Shown here piece after piece: positions 37,788 through 48,249 of a DNA stretch of 64,000 bases (its first letter is position 1; each line of letters opens with the position of its first letter). The notes under the pieces were generated by a model. That model saw nothing but the letters and a program-made list of their open reading frames with translations, made no database searches and was not told the origin of the DNA. Made by a program: the position numbers and the translations under genes. This DNA is from Eremothecium cymbalariae DBVPG#7215 (lineage: Eukaryota; Ascomycota; Saccharomycetes; Saccharomycetales; Saccharomycetaceae), in NCBI RefSeq assembly GCF_000235365.1, contig NC_016450.1:62001-126000 (forward strand). Direction: 5' to 3'.

Positions 37788-40700
37788 ATGGCACCTTTCA
37801 AGTTTGGCAAGAAGAATGCCAAGGAAAAAATAATGGCTTCCCAGGTTTCCAACCAGAAGATGGTATCTACCAATGTTGGAAAGGACAGTGGTGAACGTCA
37901 GAAAATAGCTACGAATTTGAGTAATAAGTTTAATGGAGGGAAAAATGGTACGGTTGTAGGTAATGGTAATGGTGTTGGGATAGTTCGAAATGGCCAGGCG
38001 GCTGTCGGAGGTCGGTATGTGATTCCAAACGCGCAGGAGGGGCCTACACAGGAATATCAAGGGAGTAATGTGCACTATAAGGAGACGCAGCGGCAGCCAC
38101 AACAGCAGCTACCACAACAACAACAGCAGCAGCAGCCAGCGGTTGGTGTAATTTCGTCAGCGGTGAATAACGCGAACTACCAGCCCGTACAACAGGGTCA
38201 AATGCAAAAACAGCCTTTTGTTGCGATTGCGGGGAACGAGGAGAAGGACGAAACCCCTTGGAACCGTGTGAAGCTTTTACAGTCGCCATTTCCTAGATAC
38301 CGGCACGTTGCAAGTTCGTATGCGTCCGACTCGAACGAAGTATTTGTTATTGGCGGGCTACACGACCAGAGTGTTTATGGTGATACTTGGATTATCAAGT
38401 CACACGAAAATGGGAATAAGTTCACATCGAAGACTGTGGAAATTACAGAGACAACCCCTCCTCCCAGAGTAGGGCATGCTTCAACTCTATGCGGCAATGC
38501 GTTTGTAATTTTCGGTGGTGACACGCACAAAACCAACGCCGAGGGGTTGATGGATGATGATGTCTACTTGTTGAACATCAATTCGCATAAATGGACAATC
38601 CCTAGGCCTGTTGGCCCACGGCCTCTGGGTAGGTATGGTCATAAGATCAGTATTATTGCTACCAGTCAGATGAAAACTAAGCTATATGTGTTTGGTGGTC
38701 AATTTGATGACACTTATTTCAATGATTTGGCGGTGTACGACTTGTCTAGTTTCCGTAGACCGGACTCTCATTGGCAGTTCTTAAAGCCTGTTAGCTTTGT
38801 TCCTCCGCCGCTAACGAATCATACAATGGTGTCTTATGACTACAAATTATGGGTCTTTGGTGGCGATACTCCACAAGGGTTGATCAATGAGTTGTTTATG
38901 TACGACCCAACTACAAACGACTGGTCTGTCGTAGACACAACAGGTGTGAAGCCACCACCTTTGCAGGAGCATGCAGCCCTGCTATATAAAGACTTGATGT
39001 GTATTGTGGGAGGGAAGGATGATCAGGACAATTATTCACAGGAAGTCTACTTTTTGAATCTCAAGTCTTTCAGGTGGTTCAAATTGCCTCACTTTCGGAG
39101 CCTGGTACCATCCCCTCGTTCTGGTCATTCTGTCACCTTATTGTCAAACAAGAAGCTACTAATTATGGGTGGTGACAAATTTGACTATGCTGGGCCTGGC
39201 GAAGGTGAGTTTTCGACAGCGGATCAAGACCTTGGGGAAGGAACTATTCTGTATACGTTGGACTTAACAAACCTCGAAGACTATTGTCCAAATGTGTTTG
39301 ATACATTGGTAAGCTCTCCACCACAGAGAACTTCTAGCCAATCCACGTCTGTTTCGACAAGGACGACTAACAATTCTGTGACCACACCAATGTTGCCTAG
39401 TTCGGCTTTCACACCTTCCACTTCACCTTCACAGTCTCGCCAAAACCCTCATATGAACATTTTGTCTCCAGGCAGGGATGATCCACAGACAGCTAAAGGT
39501 ATTGATGGACAGACTCAATTTTACGACCAGCAACAAGCTGCCTCGGCCAAAACTCCGCAACAGAAACAACAGCAGAAAATCAACCAATATTCACAAGTCG
39601 ATCAACAAGGGAAGCAAGGCGTGCAGATAAATAAGCACAACAAAATTCAAAATTCCAAACAGTCTCAGCCAGTTCAGGAACAGCGCACTCAACAATCAAA
39701 ATATGATCGCACAAATAATCATTCTATCTCGTCCTCAGGAGGCACACAACAGAACCCAAGATCTCCACTTACTGCTGTTTCGGAGAATAGTGACGATGAA
39801 GTAAACTTTTCTTCTATTACCTACTCTCAAGGTCACGAAAAGACAAATAAGCGTCTCAGCTTCTTTGGGGAAGAATATGATGATGGCGAACTAGGTATTG
39901 GTATCGTGGGTAATTCTCCTGCGAGAGACGACGTTCGTAAACAATCGGTCAGTACCAATAATATGTCCGGTCGTAATAATGGAACACCTCGTAAGGATTC
40001 GAACAATTTCACTTTGGAATTACCAGGTAGCTTTACTCCTAGTTCGAAAGATAATGCTACCCGCTCTCCTAAAGACGTGCGACACCTTTATGATGATGGT
40101 ATGCCAGGACCATTCACACCGGAATCTCCTAGAGGGCAACTTACTGGTGCTCTAGAAGAGGAATTAGACTTTTCTGATGGCACGCCGATTGTTCAGCCTT
40201 CTCATAACGTTGAAACTTCTCGTAACGTTAAAGGTGCTTTGAACGGTAATATCAGAAGTCCTTCGCAATCTGTTGAGCGCAATTCCGACAGGCCTGATGT
40301 TAGTAGAGAATCCGCTAAAAGCGTCTCTAACGGAAAGGTTAAGGAGAAAATTGGTGAGCTGACTGGCGTTGAAAAATCCAACATGACCCCTAAGTCGACA
40401 ACCAAAGATTCGCCAAACAGTAGAGAAATGCAAAGGATCGTTTCTCCCAAGTCTGCGCAGAAACAAGCTCCACGAACATTTGCTTCACCAAGTTTGTCCC
40501 ATCATCAGCCCTCAGGAGGTGGCCCTTTAAACTTTCCTTCGAGAGTTGCATCATCTGTAGGAGCCCCCAAGTTATCACAAAAGGATTCGTCGACACCTCA
40601 TGGCTCTCAACCCTCCCAAAAAGAGCAGCCTGAAGTAGCTACCACACCCAAGTTGGCAATACGTAGAGATGTATCCCAAGGTTCTAATAAGGCATCCGTA

Positions 40701-41876
40701 AAAGACGGTGAAAACCACGAGCAAAATGGAACAGCAGAATATGCATCAGCCTATGTACCAAGCAAGAACGAAGAAGTTCGCAGAACTGCCAGTGCTTCCA
40801 ATGAGTTTGTGATGCAGCTTCTTGAGGAGTTGCAGGAGTTAAAAGCTCAGACAGAAAAGAGTGCTAGTGAAGCAAGCGATCGTATCCGTACCTTAGAAAT
40901 CGAGAACTCGAAGTTGAAGGCTTCTCAAAATTCTTCCGGTAGTAGAAGTATCTCTGGGGCTACTGCTGATGCTGGTACTACTGCTTCAAGGTTTCAAACT
41001 AACTTAGAATTACTGAAGGCCGATAAATCTGTTTATGCAGAACGTGTTGACGAACTGGAACACATTCTGGAGAGCAATATATTGGATGCTGAGCGCCTAA
41101 ACAAGATAATTGAATCACAATCTCAGATGATCGACAATTTTGGTGATGAAGAACGCAGCCGTTTGGGCAAGTACGATGAATTAGAGAAACAGTTTGAAAG
41201 TTTAAAGGTCGAACATGAGAAGCTAAAGGCTCAGGATAGACAATCGTTGAATGAGGTACATGTAGATATTAAATCACACACCCAGAGAATGAATGAGGTA
41301 TTGTCCCATTTGAAATCTCAACAAGGAGACGATAAATCAATGGACCATGGGTTCGATGGTGTAAGGGGGTTGGAAAAACATCAGTTAATCATCGACAAGC
41401 TTTCCAAACAAGTTGAGGATGTTCAGAAGGAAAATATGGAGATCACTACTCTGCACGAGGAGCTACTCCATAACTACGAAAGTCTCCAGAAAGATTACGA
41501 TTCCATTAGCGCAGAGTTATTAACCAAACAAAACGAGATTAACTATCTTGAGAAGAACTACAAATCTAGTTTAAGTTCCGTTACTAATTCAAGTAAGGCT
41601 CTCCAACTCTCCCAACACGAGCTCGAAAAGTTGAAGCAAGAAAACGTCAAACTCAGGGAACAGATCGAAGACTTTACTCTTTCCCCTTCAACAGAGCGCG
41701 GTAACTATAACCACTCCAAGTCGGATGACCCACCAATGTCTTCCTTCAATAACGCTCACTACGATCTTAGAATCAAGGATTTAAAGGCTGAACTTTACAT
41801 CACGAGCCAGGAACGTGATTCCCTCAAGGACGAATTGTTGCAACTAAAAAAAAGACTCATTACTATGGAAGATTAA
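37788..41876 (+). CDS. KEL1: KEL1/KEL2-type kelch-repeat protein
   Basis: 1362 aa from the ATG at 37788 (the frame also reaches a GTG at 37773). Kel1 and Kel2 act in cell fusion, polarity and mitotic-exit control with Bud14 and Lte1. After a Gln-rich N-terminus, six kelch repeats form a propeller (about residues 165-480, with units such as EVFVIGGLHD, AFVIFGGDTH, KLYVFGGQFD, KLWVFGGDTP, LMCIVGGKDD and KLLIMGGDKF). A long Ser/Gln-rich phosphosite region follows, and the last 350 residues are coiled coil (ETLE..., LEELQELKAQTE, DELEHILESN). S. cerevisiae Kel1 is 1164 aa; the disordered middle accounts for the difference. Confidence 0.95.
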   Translation: MAPFKFGKKNAKEKIMASQVSNQKMVSTNVGKDSGERQKIATNLSNKFNGGKNGTVVGNGNGVGIVRNGQAAVGGRYVIPNAQEGPTQEYQGSNVHYKETQRQPQQQLPQQQQQQQPAVGVISSAVNNANYQPVQQGQMQKQPFVAIAGNEEKDETPWNRVKLLQSPFPRYRHVASSYASDSNEVFVIGGLHDQSVYGDTWIIKSHENGNKFTSKTVEITETTPPPRVGHASTLCGNAFVIFGGDTHKTNAEGLMDDDVYLLNINSHKWTIPRPVGPRPLGRYGHKISIIATSQMKTKLYVFGGQFDDTYFNDLAVYDLSSFRRPDSHWQFLKPVSFVPPPLTNHTMVSYDYKLWVFGGDTPQGLINELFMYDPTTNDWSVVDTTGVKPPPLQEHAALLYKDLMCIVGGKDDQDNYSQEVYFLNLKSFRWFKLPHFRSLVPSPRSGHSVTLLSNKKLLIMGGDKFDYAGPGEGEFSTADQDLGEGTILYTLDLTNLEDYCPNVFDTLVSSPPQRTSSQSTSVSTRTTNNSVTTPMLPSSAFTPSTSPSQSRQNPHMNILSPGRDDPQTAKGIDGQTQFYDQQQAASAKTPQQKQQQKINQYSQVDQQGKQGVQINKHNKIQNSKQSQPVQEQRTQQSKYDRTNNHSISSSGGTQQNPRSPLTAVSENSDDEVNFSSITYSQGHEKTNKRLSFFGEEYDDGELGIGIVGNSPARDDVRKQSVSTNNMSGRNNGTPRKDSNNFTLELPGSFTPSSKDNATRSPKDVRHLYDDGMPGPFTPESPRGQLTGALEEELDFSDGTPIVQPSHNVETSRNVKGALNGNIRSPSQSVERNSDRPDVSRESAKSVSNGKVKEKIGELTGVEKSNMTPKSTTKDSPNSREMQRIVSPKSAQKQAPRTFASPSLSHHQPSGGGPLNFPSRVASSVGAPKLSQKDSSTPHGSQPSQKEQPEVATTPKLAIRRDVSQGSNKASVKDGENHEQNGTAEYASAYVPSKNEEVRRTASASNEFVMQLLEELQELKAQTEKSASEASDRIRTLEIENSKLKASQNSSGSRSISGATADAGTTASRFQTNLELLKADKSVYAERVDELEHILESNILDAERLNKIIESQSQMIDNFGDEERSRLGKYDELEKQFESLKVEHEKLKAQDRQSLNEVHVDIKSHTQRMNEVLSHLKSQQGDDKSMDHGFDGVRGLEKHQLIIDKLSKQVEDVQKENMEITTLHEELLHNYESLQKDYDSISAELLTKQNEINYLEKNYKSSLSSVTNSSKALQLSQHELEKLKQENVKLREQIEDFTLSPSTERGNYNHSKSDDPPMSSFNNAHYDLRIKDLKAELYITSQERDSLKDELLQLKKRLITMED

Positions 41877-42102
41877 TAATTTAATATATATATTATACGT
41901 TGGACCTGTGATGGAACGGCATACAAAAATCCCTCTTCCCTTCCAATAATCAAATTGTAAAACAATTAAGACTACACATAACTATATGTATCCGAAGAAC
42001 CAGATATACAAAGATAGCCAAGTTGTAAACGTTAGTTGTTTTTTGTATTCATATATAAACTTCTACCAGAATTTAATTTTAGTTCTTTGTCTGGTGTACC
42101 TT

Positions 42103-42606
42103 TTAGCCACTAGAATATAACATCTCAGGTAACGGACTGCTGTGAGCCGCCGCTTCCGCTAAATCTGAATTAATAATCTCACCTGAAGAAGAACTCTCAA
42201 GAACCAACGAATCCTGCCCAATAAATAACTCGCTTTGAAGAATAGATCCATGCGATCCACCTTTAGACAGAGACACTGACTCGCTGTTAAGAATGCTTCC
42301 AGCTGAAGTTTGCAGTCCAGCTGATCCAGCTGACCTTAACCCATTGTACCGGAAAGACGATATTGTCGTACCTTGGCTTCCCAAAGACCAGTCATACTCC
42401 AACCTCGCCCGCTTCATCTGAGGTTGGATTACCGTTAGTTCATCCTCAATTCGCCTCTTTTCAACTGCTGACCGTTTGATCCTCTCAAATGTGCCTTCAT
42501 CAATACGTTTGACACCGTTGTTGTTCATTTGAAATAGCTCCTGTACGTCCTGCGGCACTCGGTATTGCGTTACAAACTGCCTGAGAGTTACAATATTACT
42601 TCCCAT
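42103..42606 (-). CDS. REC104: REC104-like meiotic double-strand-break protein
   Basis: 167 aa from the ATG at 42606; the frame extends upstream to a TTG at 42714. Rec104 with Rec102 forms part of the Spo11 core complex that makes meiotic double-strand breaks. The recognisable part is near the N-terminus (FQMNNNGVKRIDEGTFERI), which resembles the N-terminal region of S. cerevisiae Rec104 (182 aa, YHR157W). The C-terminus is Ser-rich with ILQSELF, similar to the ILQSD motif region of Rec104. It is convergent with KEL1, exactly as YHR157W-YHR158C. Sequence is fast-evolving, so the call leans on synteny. Confidence 0.78.
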   Translation of the reverse strand: MGSNIVTLRQFVTQYRVPQDVQELFQMNNNGVKRIDEGTFERIKRSAVEKRRIEDELTVIQPQMKRARLEYDWSLGSQGTTISSFRYNGLRSAGSAGLQTSAGSILNSESVSLSKGGSHGSILQSELFIGQDSLVLESSSSGEIINSDLAEAAAHSSPLPEMLYSSG

Positions 42607-42902
42607 GTCTGCCGTGTCCTCTAAACCTCCTGGATGAACTGTTTTAGAGCTTTGGAATGTATCCTTTAGTGTGGTCAAGCATAAGCTTTGTTTACTATGA
42701 TTAACGTGGTACAATTGACGTTTATCTAAGTCGACGATAAACCGGACTCTTTACCCGGACGTAAAGGTGTTCCTATGTCTGCGATTAAAGCAAGATCGAT
42801 TCCGAAGGGGCACTTACTGCGGTCATAAGATTACGATATGAAAGAGTTATAGTGGTGGTCTAAGAGCATATCAGGGTAGTTTATAGGTGTGAACAGGTAC
42901 AG

Positions 42903-45080
42903 ATGACGGACGCTGAGGCCTCAACATTAGGTTATGTGCAGCACGTGTCATTTCAAGATCTGTCCCCAGCGGTGGTGGATGAACAAGTATCCAAAATGAA
43001 GAAGTGTCAACAATCTACCGAGTTCAGTTCAGCACTGATGCATATTCCTCCGCAATATAATCCATTCTATGTGGACCCTTCGTTGACGCGGGGGGGGAGA
43101 TGTTCAGTTCATAGCAGCGGAACAGCAACCAAGGGACCGAAGAATCCGTCATTGAAGCCGGACTTATGGTATTCTTCGCAATCACAACAAGAGGTTATGG
43201 AGGCGTATAAATTTATGTATGAAGAGAATATGGTGGGTTCCAGTCGTAGAAAATCGATATATGTTTCTCCTAGGTCTTCAAGGAGTAATTCTCTGACACG
43301 TACAGCCCCTTCTGGTGTGAAGATGCCCCCTCCACCCAAAGTGTCTATTCTTAAGAAATGTGAGACTGATCAGCAGGTTAAGGATTTTGATATAACGAAG
43401 ATCGATCCCAAGGTGGAAAAAGAGATAACGAAGCTTACGGAGCAGAACACAGAGAATAACGCAGAGGCTCGCGATGGATATACGACGTCCGGATTTTCCA
43501 ACTTGCACGAACTAGAGGATAATATAATGGGCGGTGGTACCTTGGACGCTAAAGCGGTGTGTACTGCAAGAAAGGATATGCCAAAGGTTCGCAGAAAATC
43601 ATACGCGGAAATGAGTAATGCCGAATTGGCGAAATTGGAAGAGAGCTTCTTACCTCGGCCAGCCTATGGTGATCTGGATAAGTTTGATTTTTCTCAACAA
43701 AACAAGCTGTTTATCGGGCAAGAGACCTCTAAGAATGTTCAACGTCAGAAAACGGAAGTCAATTCACCGGCTATTCTTTACCCGTCTAGGCCATGTGTTT
43801 CTTATCGCGCTGTTAGTTGTACAATGGCCCATCCGGCCTACCGTACATACGTAAGCGACCGGTGTGGATCTAGTACCCATGAGACACTCCGTACTGTTGC
43901 GTGCCATATCAGCGGCCGTCAGCACACGTGGTCTGCTGTTGATTGGTATGTTCACCGTTTAGCGCAGAATGGTGATCACTTAGTGATCTTGGCGTCTCTC
44001 CCCAGGTACGAAGAGCATGTTGTAATGCCTCCCCAAGTTGGCAAAAGCAGAAAGCTTTCATTTGAAGTCTATAAATTCGAACAAGAGAAAAGGCCATCAG
44101 TTAATAGCCAGACTCCATGTAGCAATATTAACAATGTCAACGAATTGGAAAAAGTCGGCCTGACTATTTTGGAGCTCGACAATCTTGCCAAGGAAAAATG
44201 CATATCGGTGTTGAAATATTATGCAGGCCTTTGTAGGGACAAAATATTGAGAATCACTGTTGAATTCATTAAGGAGGATTCCAGGATGTGCTCTATCGCG
44301 CAGGCAACTTCCTTATACAAACCAGAACTCCAGGTTATATCTACAGTTTCGGCTAATATCAACACAAAGTTTCGTAACGGTCATGTGAGATTGCCCAACT
44401 TTATGATTCGTCATTTCTCTGTGCCCACTATTGTGGTTCCTAATGAGTTCATTAGATTGGGAGATGTGAGCAGTCACAAACCTTTATCGGACAACAAGAG
44501 TGCTGGTGTCCAGTTGGATAAACTTGATTCTGTGGTGGCAAGAACTAGTAAGAATCCTTTTGATTTAATGGATGCAGATGGAGATAGCAATGAAAGTGGA
44601 AAATATAGCGACATCTCAAGTAAAAGTACCCCTCAATCGGATAATGATTCTGTGGCGGGTTACTTCCCAATCGATCCGGAGTTACAGCGTAAACGAGAAC
44701 AATTTAAATCACTTGGCTATATTCCTCCTAGACCTTCTTATTATGGGACACATCAAGATCTTTCAAACACATCGTCAAGGAGTAGTCGCCGTCCGTCAAG
44801 GGTGAATTTTTCCACTTCCGACATTTATAAAGTCAAGTCAATGATCAGTGATGATGTTTCAACTGATTCTGCAGTGATAAGGAATTCAAAATCCGCTCAG
44901 CTCAGTAATCGTGCTGGAGCAGGTAACAACTCATCCTCAATTTCTAGTTCAATTTCAAAGAAATCTGCGTCCGTTGTATTATCCCGAGATTGCAGTTCAA
45001 AGAGTGAAGGGTTCTCTCAAAAAACTGGCAAAAAGAAAAAGGGACTTGGTAGTTTATTCAAAAAATTAAAGTTTAAATGA
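42903..45080 (+). CDS. YGR237C-like protein of unknown function
   Basis: 725 aa. No catalytic domain is recognised. The N-terminal region contains basic Ser-rich phosphosite-like patches (SRRKSIYVSP, SRSNSLTRT). A better-ordered central region follows (about residues 290-345 with several Cys and His, then RYEEHVVMPPQ), with NPF (KNPFDLMD) and EQFKSLGYIPPRPSYYG later. The C-terminus ends in a strongly basic amphipathic tail (KKKKGLGSLFKKLKFK), which could bind membranes. It lies beside KEL1 where S. cerevisiae KEL2 (YGR238C) adjoins YGR237C (785 aa), in the matching orientation. Identity is by synteny and size. Confidence 0.7.
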   Translation: MTDAEASTLGYVQHVSFQDLSPAVVDEQVSKMKKCQQSTEFSSALMHIPPQYNPFYVDPSLTRGGRCSVHSSGTATKGPKNPSLKPDLWYSSQSQQEVMEAYKFMYEENMVGSSRRKSIYVSPRSSRSNSLTRTAPSGVKMPPPPKVSILKKCETDQQVKDFDITKIDPKVEKEITKLTEQNTENNAEARDGYTTSGFSNLHELEDNIMGGGTLDAKAVCTARKDMPKVRRKSYAEMSNAELAKLEESFLPRPAYGDLDKFDFSQQNKLFIGQETSKNVQRQKTEVNSPAILYPSRPCVSYRAVSCTMAHPAYRTYVSDRCGSSTHETLRTVACHISGRQHTWSAVDWYVHRLAQNGDHLVILASLPRYEEHVVMPPQVGKSRKLSFEVYKFEQEKRPSVNSQTPCSNINNVNELEKVGLTILELDNLAKEKCISVLKYYAGLCRDKILRITVEFIKEDSRMCSIAQATSLYKPELQVISTVSANINTKFRNGHVRLPNFMIRHFSVPTIVVPNEFIRLGDVSSHKPLSDNKSAGVQLDKLDSVVARTSKNPFDLMDADGDSNESGKYSDISSKSTPQSDNDSVAGYFPIDPELQRKREQFKSLGYIPPRPSYYGTHQDLSNTSSRSSRRPSRVNFSTSDIYKVKSMISDDVSTDSAVIRNSKSAQLSNRAGAGNNSSSISSSISKKSASVVLSRDCSSKSEGFSQKTGKKKKGLGSLFKKLKFK

Positions 45081-45635
45081 TTATGGATATCTTTGTTGTA
45101 AATTATGTTTTTTTATTCTTAAATTATCTTCAAAATTTAAAAATACTATGACCATTCGCCAACACTTCCGATCGTGTCAATAACCGCCATTTCTAAGCAC
45201 CATTTTCATACAGGATTTTGACTTGGGGATATAAAAATTTAGCTGACGTCCCAATAAATGTACCTACTATTTTTAACTTTCGGTGTTTTCGGGTCTAGAA
45301 GTTCGTTTATCATACGGTAGCATTTTAATTGTTTCGGTGCTATAGTATATATAATATTAATATAATAAAGAGAATATTAGGTAGTATAGTATAATTATAA
45401 TATTAGCAAAAGATTTTGTATGTTGAAATAGTATATGATATGACAAATATATATATGAAGGTTTCAACTCTACCAAAATGATGGCATTCCGAACGACATT
45501 GCAGAGATGCGCATCTGCATATATCCCGCTTCTAAAGAATAAAGACTACATACATTCATCAGACATCAAACACTGTTATTTCTGTTCCTCTGGTATTCCA
45601 TCATTCAGCGTAGATCGTCGCTATCAACCAGATTA
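45081..45635. other. AT-rich region upstream of the unknown 165-aa ORF, with a 52-codon frame
   Basis: Very AT-rich sequence (45330-45440). ATG at 45478 opens 52 codons (MMAFRTTLQRCASAYIPLL in sense, resembling a mitochondrial presequence) ending at a TAA whose last A is the first base of the next ATG (TAATG, 45634-45638). It could be a short upstream ORF or the true N-terminus of the next gene if a base is missing. Confidence 0.45.
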
Positions 45636-46133
45636 ATGTGGCACACTGACGTCTATGTGACAGATACGACGGGACCACGCATCTATAAAAAGAGCACACA
45701 TGCTTGTATCCCAGTTTCTGCGCGAATTGAACAAAACATTAACTTTGAACAAAACGTTCTTCCTCATAATTGTTTTAACATGCTTTATAACAAAACAGAT
45801 CTAAAGACATTTAGCTGGTCCATTATAAAAAATGAATCCCTAAATCCACGACAAATGACTTACGCTCTATACCTACCCCAGTGTCAAAAGGGCAAACCAA
45901 CCACAGAAACAAAAGACAATGTATATGTACACACCTCGAATTCTGATTACGAGGCTGATATCGATTATAATTCAGGGTCCGATTCAGCCGCTTCTGTATA
46001 TTCACTACTCGGAGTTTCTCCACTCCCATCGCCCGTTAATGATTCACTTATTCCATGGGAAGAGTTTATTAATGAGATAAAAGACTTTGAAATTTGGCTT
46101 CAAGACTCCCTCGCATATGAAGAGGATACTTAG
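45636..46133 (+). CDS. Unrecognised 165-aa ORF
   Basis: Starts at ATG 45636 and runs 165 codons. I do not recognise the protein. It has no membrane segment, a positively charged N-terminal half with three Cys, and an acidic C-terminus containing DYNSGSDSAASVYSLLGVSPLPSP and EEFINEIKDFEIWLQDSLAYEEDT. Position between the YGR237C-like gene and MIC26 corresponds to S. cerevisiae SPG1 (YGR236C, 95 aa) on the matching strand, but I see no similarity to that membrane protein. Codon use looks like a real gene of low expression. A homopolymer of 23 A's lies 58 bp downstream. Confidence 0.5.
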   Translation: MWHTDVYVTDTTGPRIYKKSTHACIPVSARIEQNINFEQNVLPHNCFNMLYNKTDLKTFSWSIIKNESLNPRQMTYALYLPQCQKGKPTTETKDNVYVHTSNSDYEADIDYNSGSDSAASVYSLLGVSPLPSPVNDSLIPWEEFINEIKDFEIWLQDSLAYEEDT

Positions 46134-46190
46134 AGATGGGCCAAAATGCCATATGTGTATTGGAAATGGTGTAAATGACACCGTTATTCC

Positions 46191-46213
46191 AAAAAAAAAA
46201 AAAAAAAAAAAAA
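46191..46213 (+). repeat. A23 homopolymer
   Basis: An uninterrupted run of 23 A's shortly after the 165-codon ORF. Length is probably approximate in any sequencing method. Confidence 0.95.
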
Positions 46214-46566
46214 CAGGTATCTCATTTTACCATATATAATTGAATATAACTAGACCAAAAAATTATACATACCATTTAACTCAGGTTTTACCAGTATACA
46301 TTCCGGAGTATTGAAAATTTGAATTAGTACTGTGTACTTCCCTTCTGACATTGCAGATGTCAGGGTTATTTAAAAGTCACCTGCTTTTTTTATTTTTCCG
46401 CACACCACCAACCTCTACGCCTGTAGGAAGTTTTTAATACGAAGAGTCGTTTGTGATATGGTTAGCCGACTAGTGTCTGTCTGAGCTATGTGTAATCATG
46501 ACGTTGTGACTTTTTTACATATCATTATTACGTTTAACAATGGGGATCCCTTATGGGGAGGCTGAT

Positions 46567-46582
46567 TTCCCAAAAATGGGAA
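46567..46582. promoter_or_regulatory. Mcm1-type CArG dyad
   Basis: TTCCC-AAAAAT-GGGAA, with CC(A/T)6GG at 46570-46579, matches the MADS-box (Mcm1) dyad form. It is isolated about 1 kb upstream of MIC26, so its target is unclear. Confidence 0.45.
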
Positions 46583-47580
46583 CCAACGCAAGTCCCATAT
46601 CAAATGTGTGGTAAACCGATCCTAATTATTCTTTGTCATTTCGATTACTGGGAAACCAAAATTCGCAGCATCAATCAATCACCTCAGTCCTGTCGTTGTT
46701 CCCTTGTACCGGATCCCCACGTTAGGGGTCCAACGCACCACTATATCGATATGGACTAAGTTCCAAATTATCTGGGGTACAACGGAATAGTTTTAGTTCC
46801 TTTTTAACATCCCTTATTCTTATATAATATTATCGTATATAAAGTTTTCGAAGCTCTTCTGGTGAACATCATTAGGGCACTTAACATTGTCCTCTCCTCT
46901 CGGAGCGTGTAAGGACGACTGACTATACAAAGTAAAGCAAGTAAATGACATTGTCTCTTAGCCTGTGGAGGGCAAGGCAATCTAGTAATATCAAGAAGGA
47001 CCAGAGGGTCCAGGTGAATCAAGAAACTGGTGCGAAGGATGAACCAGCTGACTGTATTTTTGACGTATTCACTTCAACCCGCAGTATACAGGTGGTACGG
47101 TGACATCACGTGGTGAGTGAACGTGTTTCCTAGTGAAGTACTCCGAATGGTGCTAGAAACATGGTCTACAGTTGTTTTGATTCAGTTATGCAATGTTAGA
47201 TTAGCATTATTCCTCGGTTTATGAGTTTTGGTTTTGGTTTTGTACCATGCAGTGATGGTTATATAAGACTATGCATGGTTTTCTATAGTTTGTAATTTGA
47301 CGGTGGGTTTCTATAAGTTTTTGTAATGTTATATTTGAATGAGTTTCAGTCACTGGAACGGTCCATGGGACCCGTAGGGGCTGGTTTTGCTTCATTGTGA
47401 GGTGGTTCATATGTCACATGCTTGGTATATACGATGGGGCTTTCCCAATCAAAGTGAAAATCTATTAAAGTTGAAGTTTTAGCTTTTAGTTCCCTTTTTA
47501 TTGCTGCGCTAACAGAGACAATAAGTGTAAAAGTTTGATTGGTACATAAGAGGGATCATTAAAACGCTCGACTAACGTGG

Positions 47581-48249
47581 ATGGCACCAGTTAACTTTTA
47601 TCGTGAGTGTGACTTAGTTGCTGAGGCGATTATTCCTCCCGAAACGGCTTCGATTATCTCTTCGGATGCATACGAAGCATCCGCTAAAAATGTTGTTGAT
47701 GTTTTTGGCGAAAACAGATTGGTTGATGGTATATCAGTTAGGACGCCAGGTTGGCTGCTGAGCTTCTTTAAGAACTCTAGAGATGCTACGTTTGGTACTG
47801 TGGAGGCAGGTTTGAACAAGGTGGATGCCGTGTCTAGAGGATACTATGCACGTGAACGGAAAATTACATCTACGATTGCTAATCTACACTCTGATCCGAA
47901 GGAAGAGCTATTTCCAGGCTTCTGTTCTATATTGGTTGCTGGGTTAGCAGGGAGTATCCTGGGAAGAAGAAGGGGGTGGGGTTTGAGGGTCGCAGCTCCT
48001 TTGGTGTTAGCCATCGGTGCTTTTTCTTATACATTGCCAACTACGTTCCAAAATTCCAAGAACTTGTGTTATGACTTAGAGAAGAGCAGATTCCCTAGGT
48101 TCGTGGAAAAACAGGGCACTGTTGTAGATAGCACTAAGAAAGCTGTTTGCTTCACTGTTGATGCTTCAGTGAAGACTTATCAATCGGCCCAGCGAATTTA
48201 CGGGAAGGTCACGAAGGTAATAAGGGACTGGACTGGTCTGAACATCTGA
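47581..48249 (+). CDS. MIC26: MIC26 (ApoO family), MICOS complex subunit
   Basis: Inner mitochondrial membrane protein of the apolipoprotein-O family that helps organise cristae junctions, 222 aa (S. cerevisiae Mic26 233 aa, YGR235C; Mic27 234 aa). The N-terminus MAPVNFYRECDLVAEAIIPPE and central IANLHSDPKEELFPGFCSILVAGLAGSILGRRRG, followed by a second hydrophobic stretch LRVAAPLVLAIGAFSYTLPTTF, match the family. Two membrane segments are visible. Synteny with YGR235C favours MIC26 over MIC27. Confidence 0.88.
   Translation: MAPVNFYRECDLVAEAIIPPETASIISSDAYEASAKNVVDVFGENRLVDGISVRTPGWLLSFFKNSRDATFGTVEAGLNKVDAVSRGYYARERKITSTIANLHSDPKEELFPGFCSILVAGLAGSILGRRRGWGLRVAAPLVLAIGAFSYTLPTTFQNSKNLCYDLEKSRFPRFVEKQGTVVDSTKKAVCFTVDASVKTYQSAQRIYGKVTKVIRDWTGLNI

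Larger units (their letters stand above)
46134..47580. other. 1.45-kb gene-poor stretch upstream of MIC26
   Basis: This is the longest unannotated stretch of the window. It has A23 (46191-46213), a 16-bp dyad TTCCCAAAAATGGGAA (46567-46582) that contains a perfect CArG core CCAAAAATGG, a quasi-palindrome around GGATCCCC/GGGGTCC (46710-46731), a CACGTG at about 47108, and a T/G-rich zone (47215-47400). I see no intact gene, tRNA or snoRNA boxes that I would defend. S. cerevisiae has snR71 near the related YHR155W-YHR156C interval, but I found no match to its expected guide. Confidence 0.5.

Noticed and set aside
46553..46759. 68-codon ATG frame over the Mcm1-type site
   Set aside because: No signature and overlaps the regulatory dyad; probably chance.
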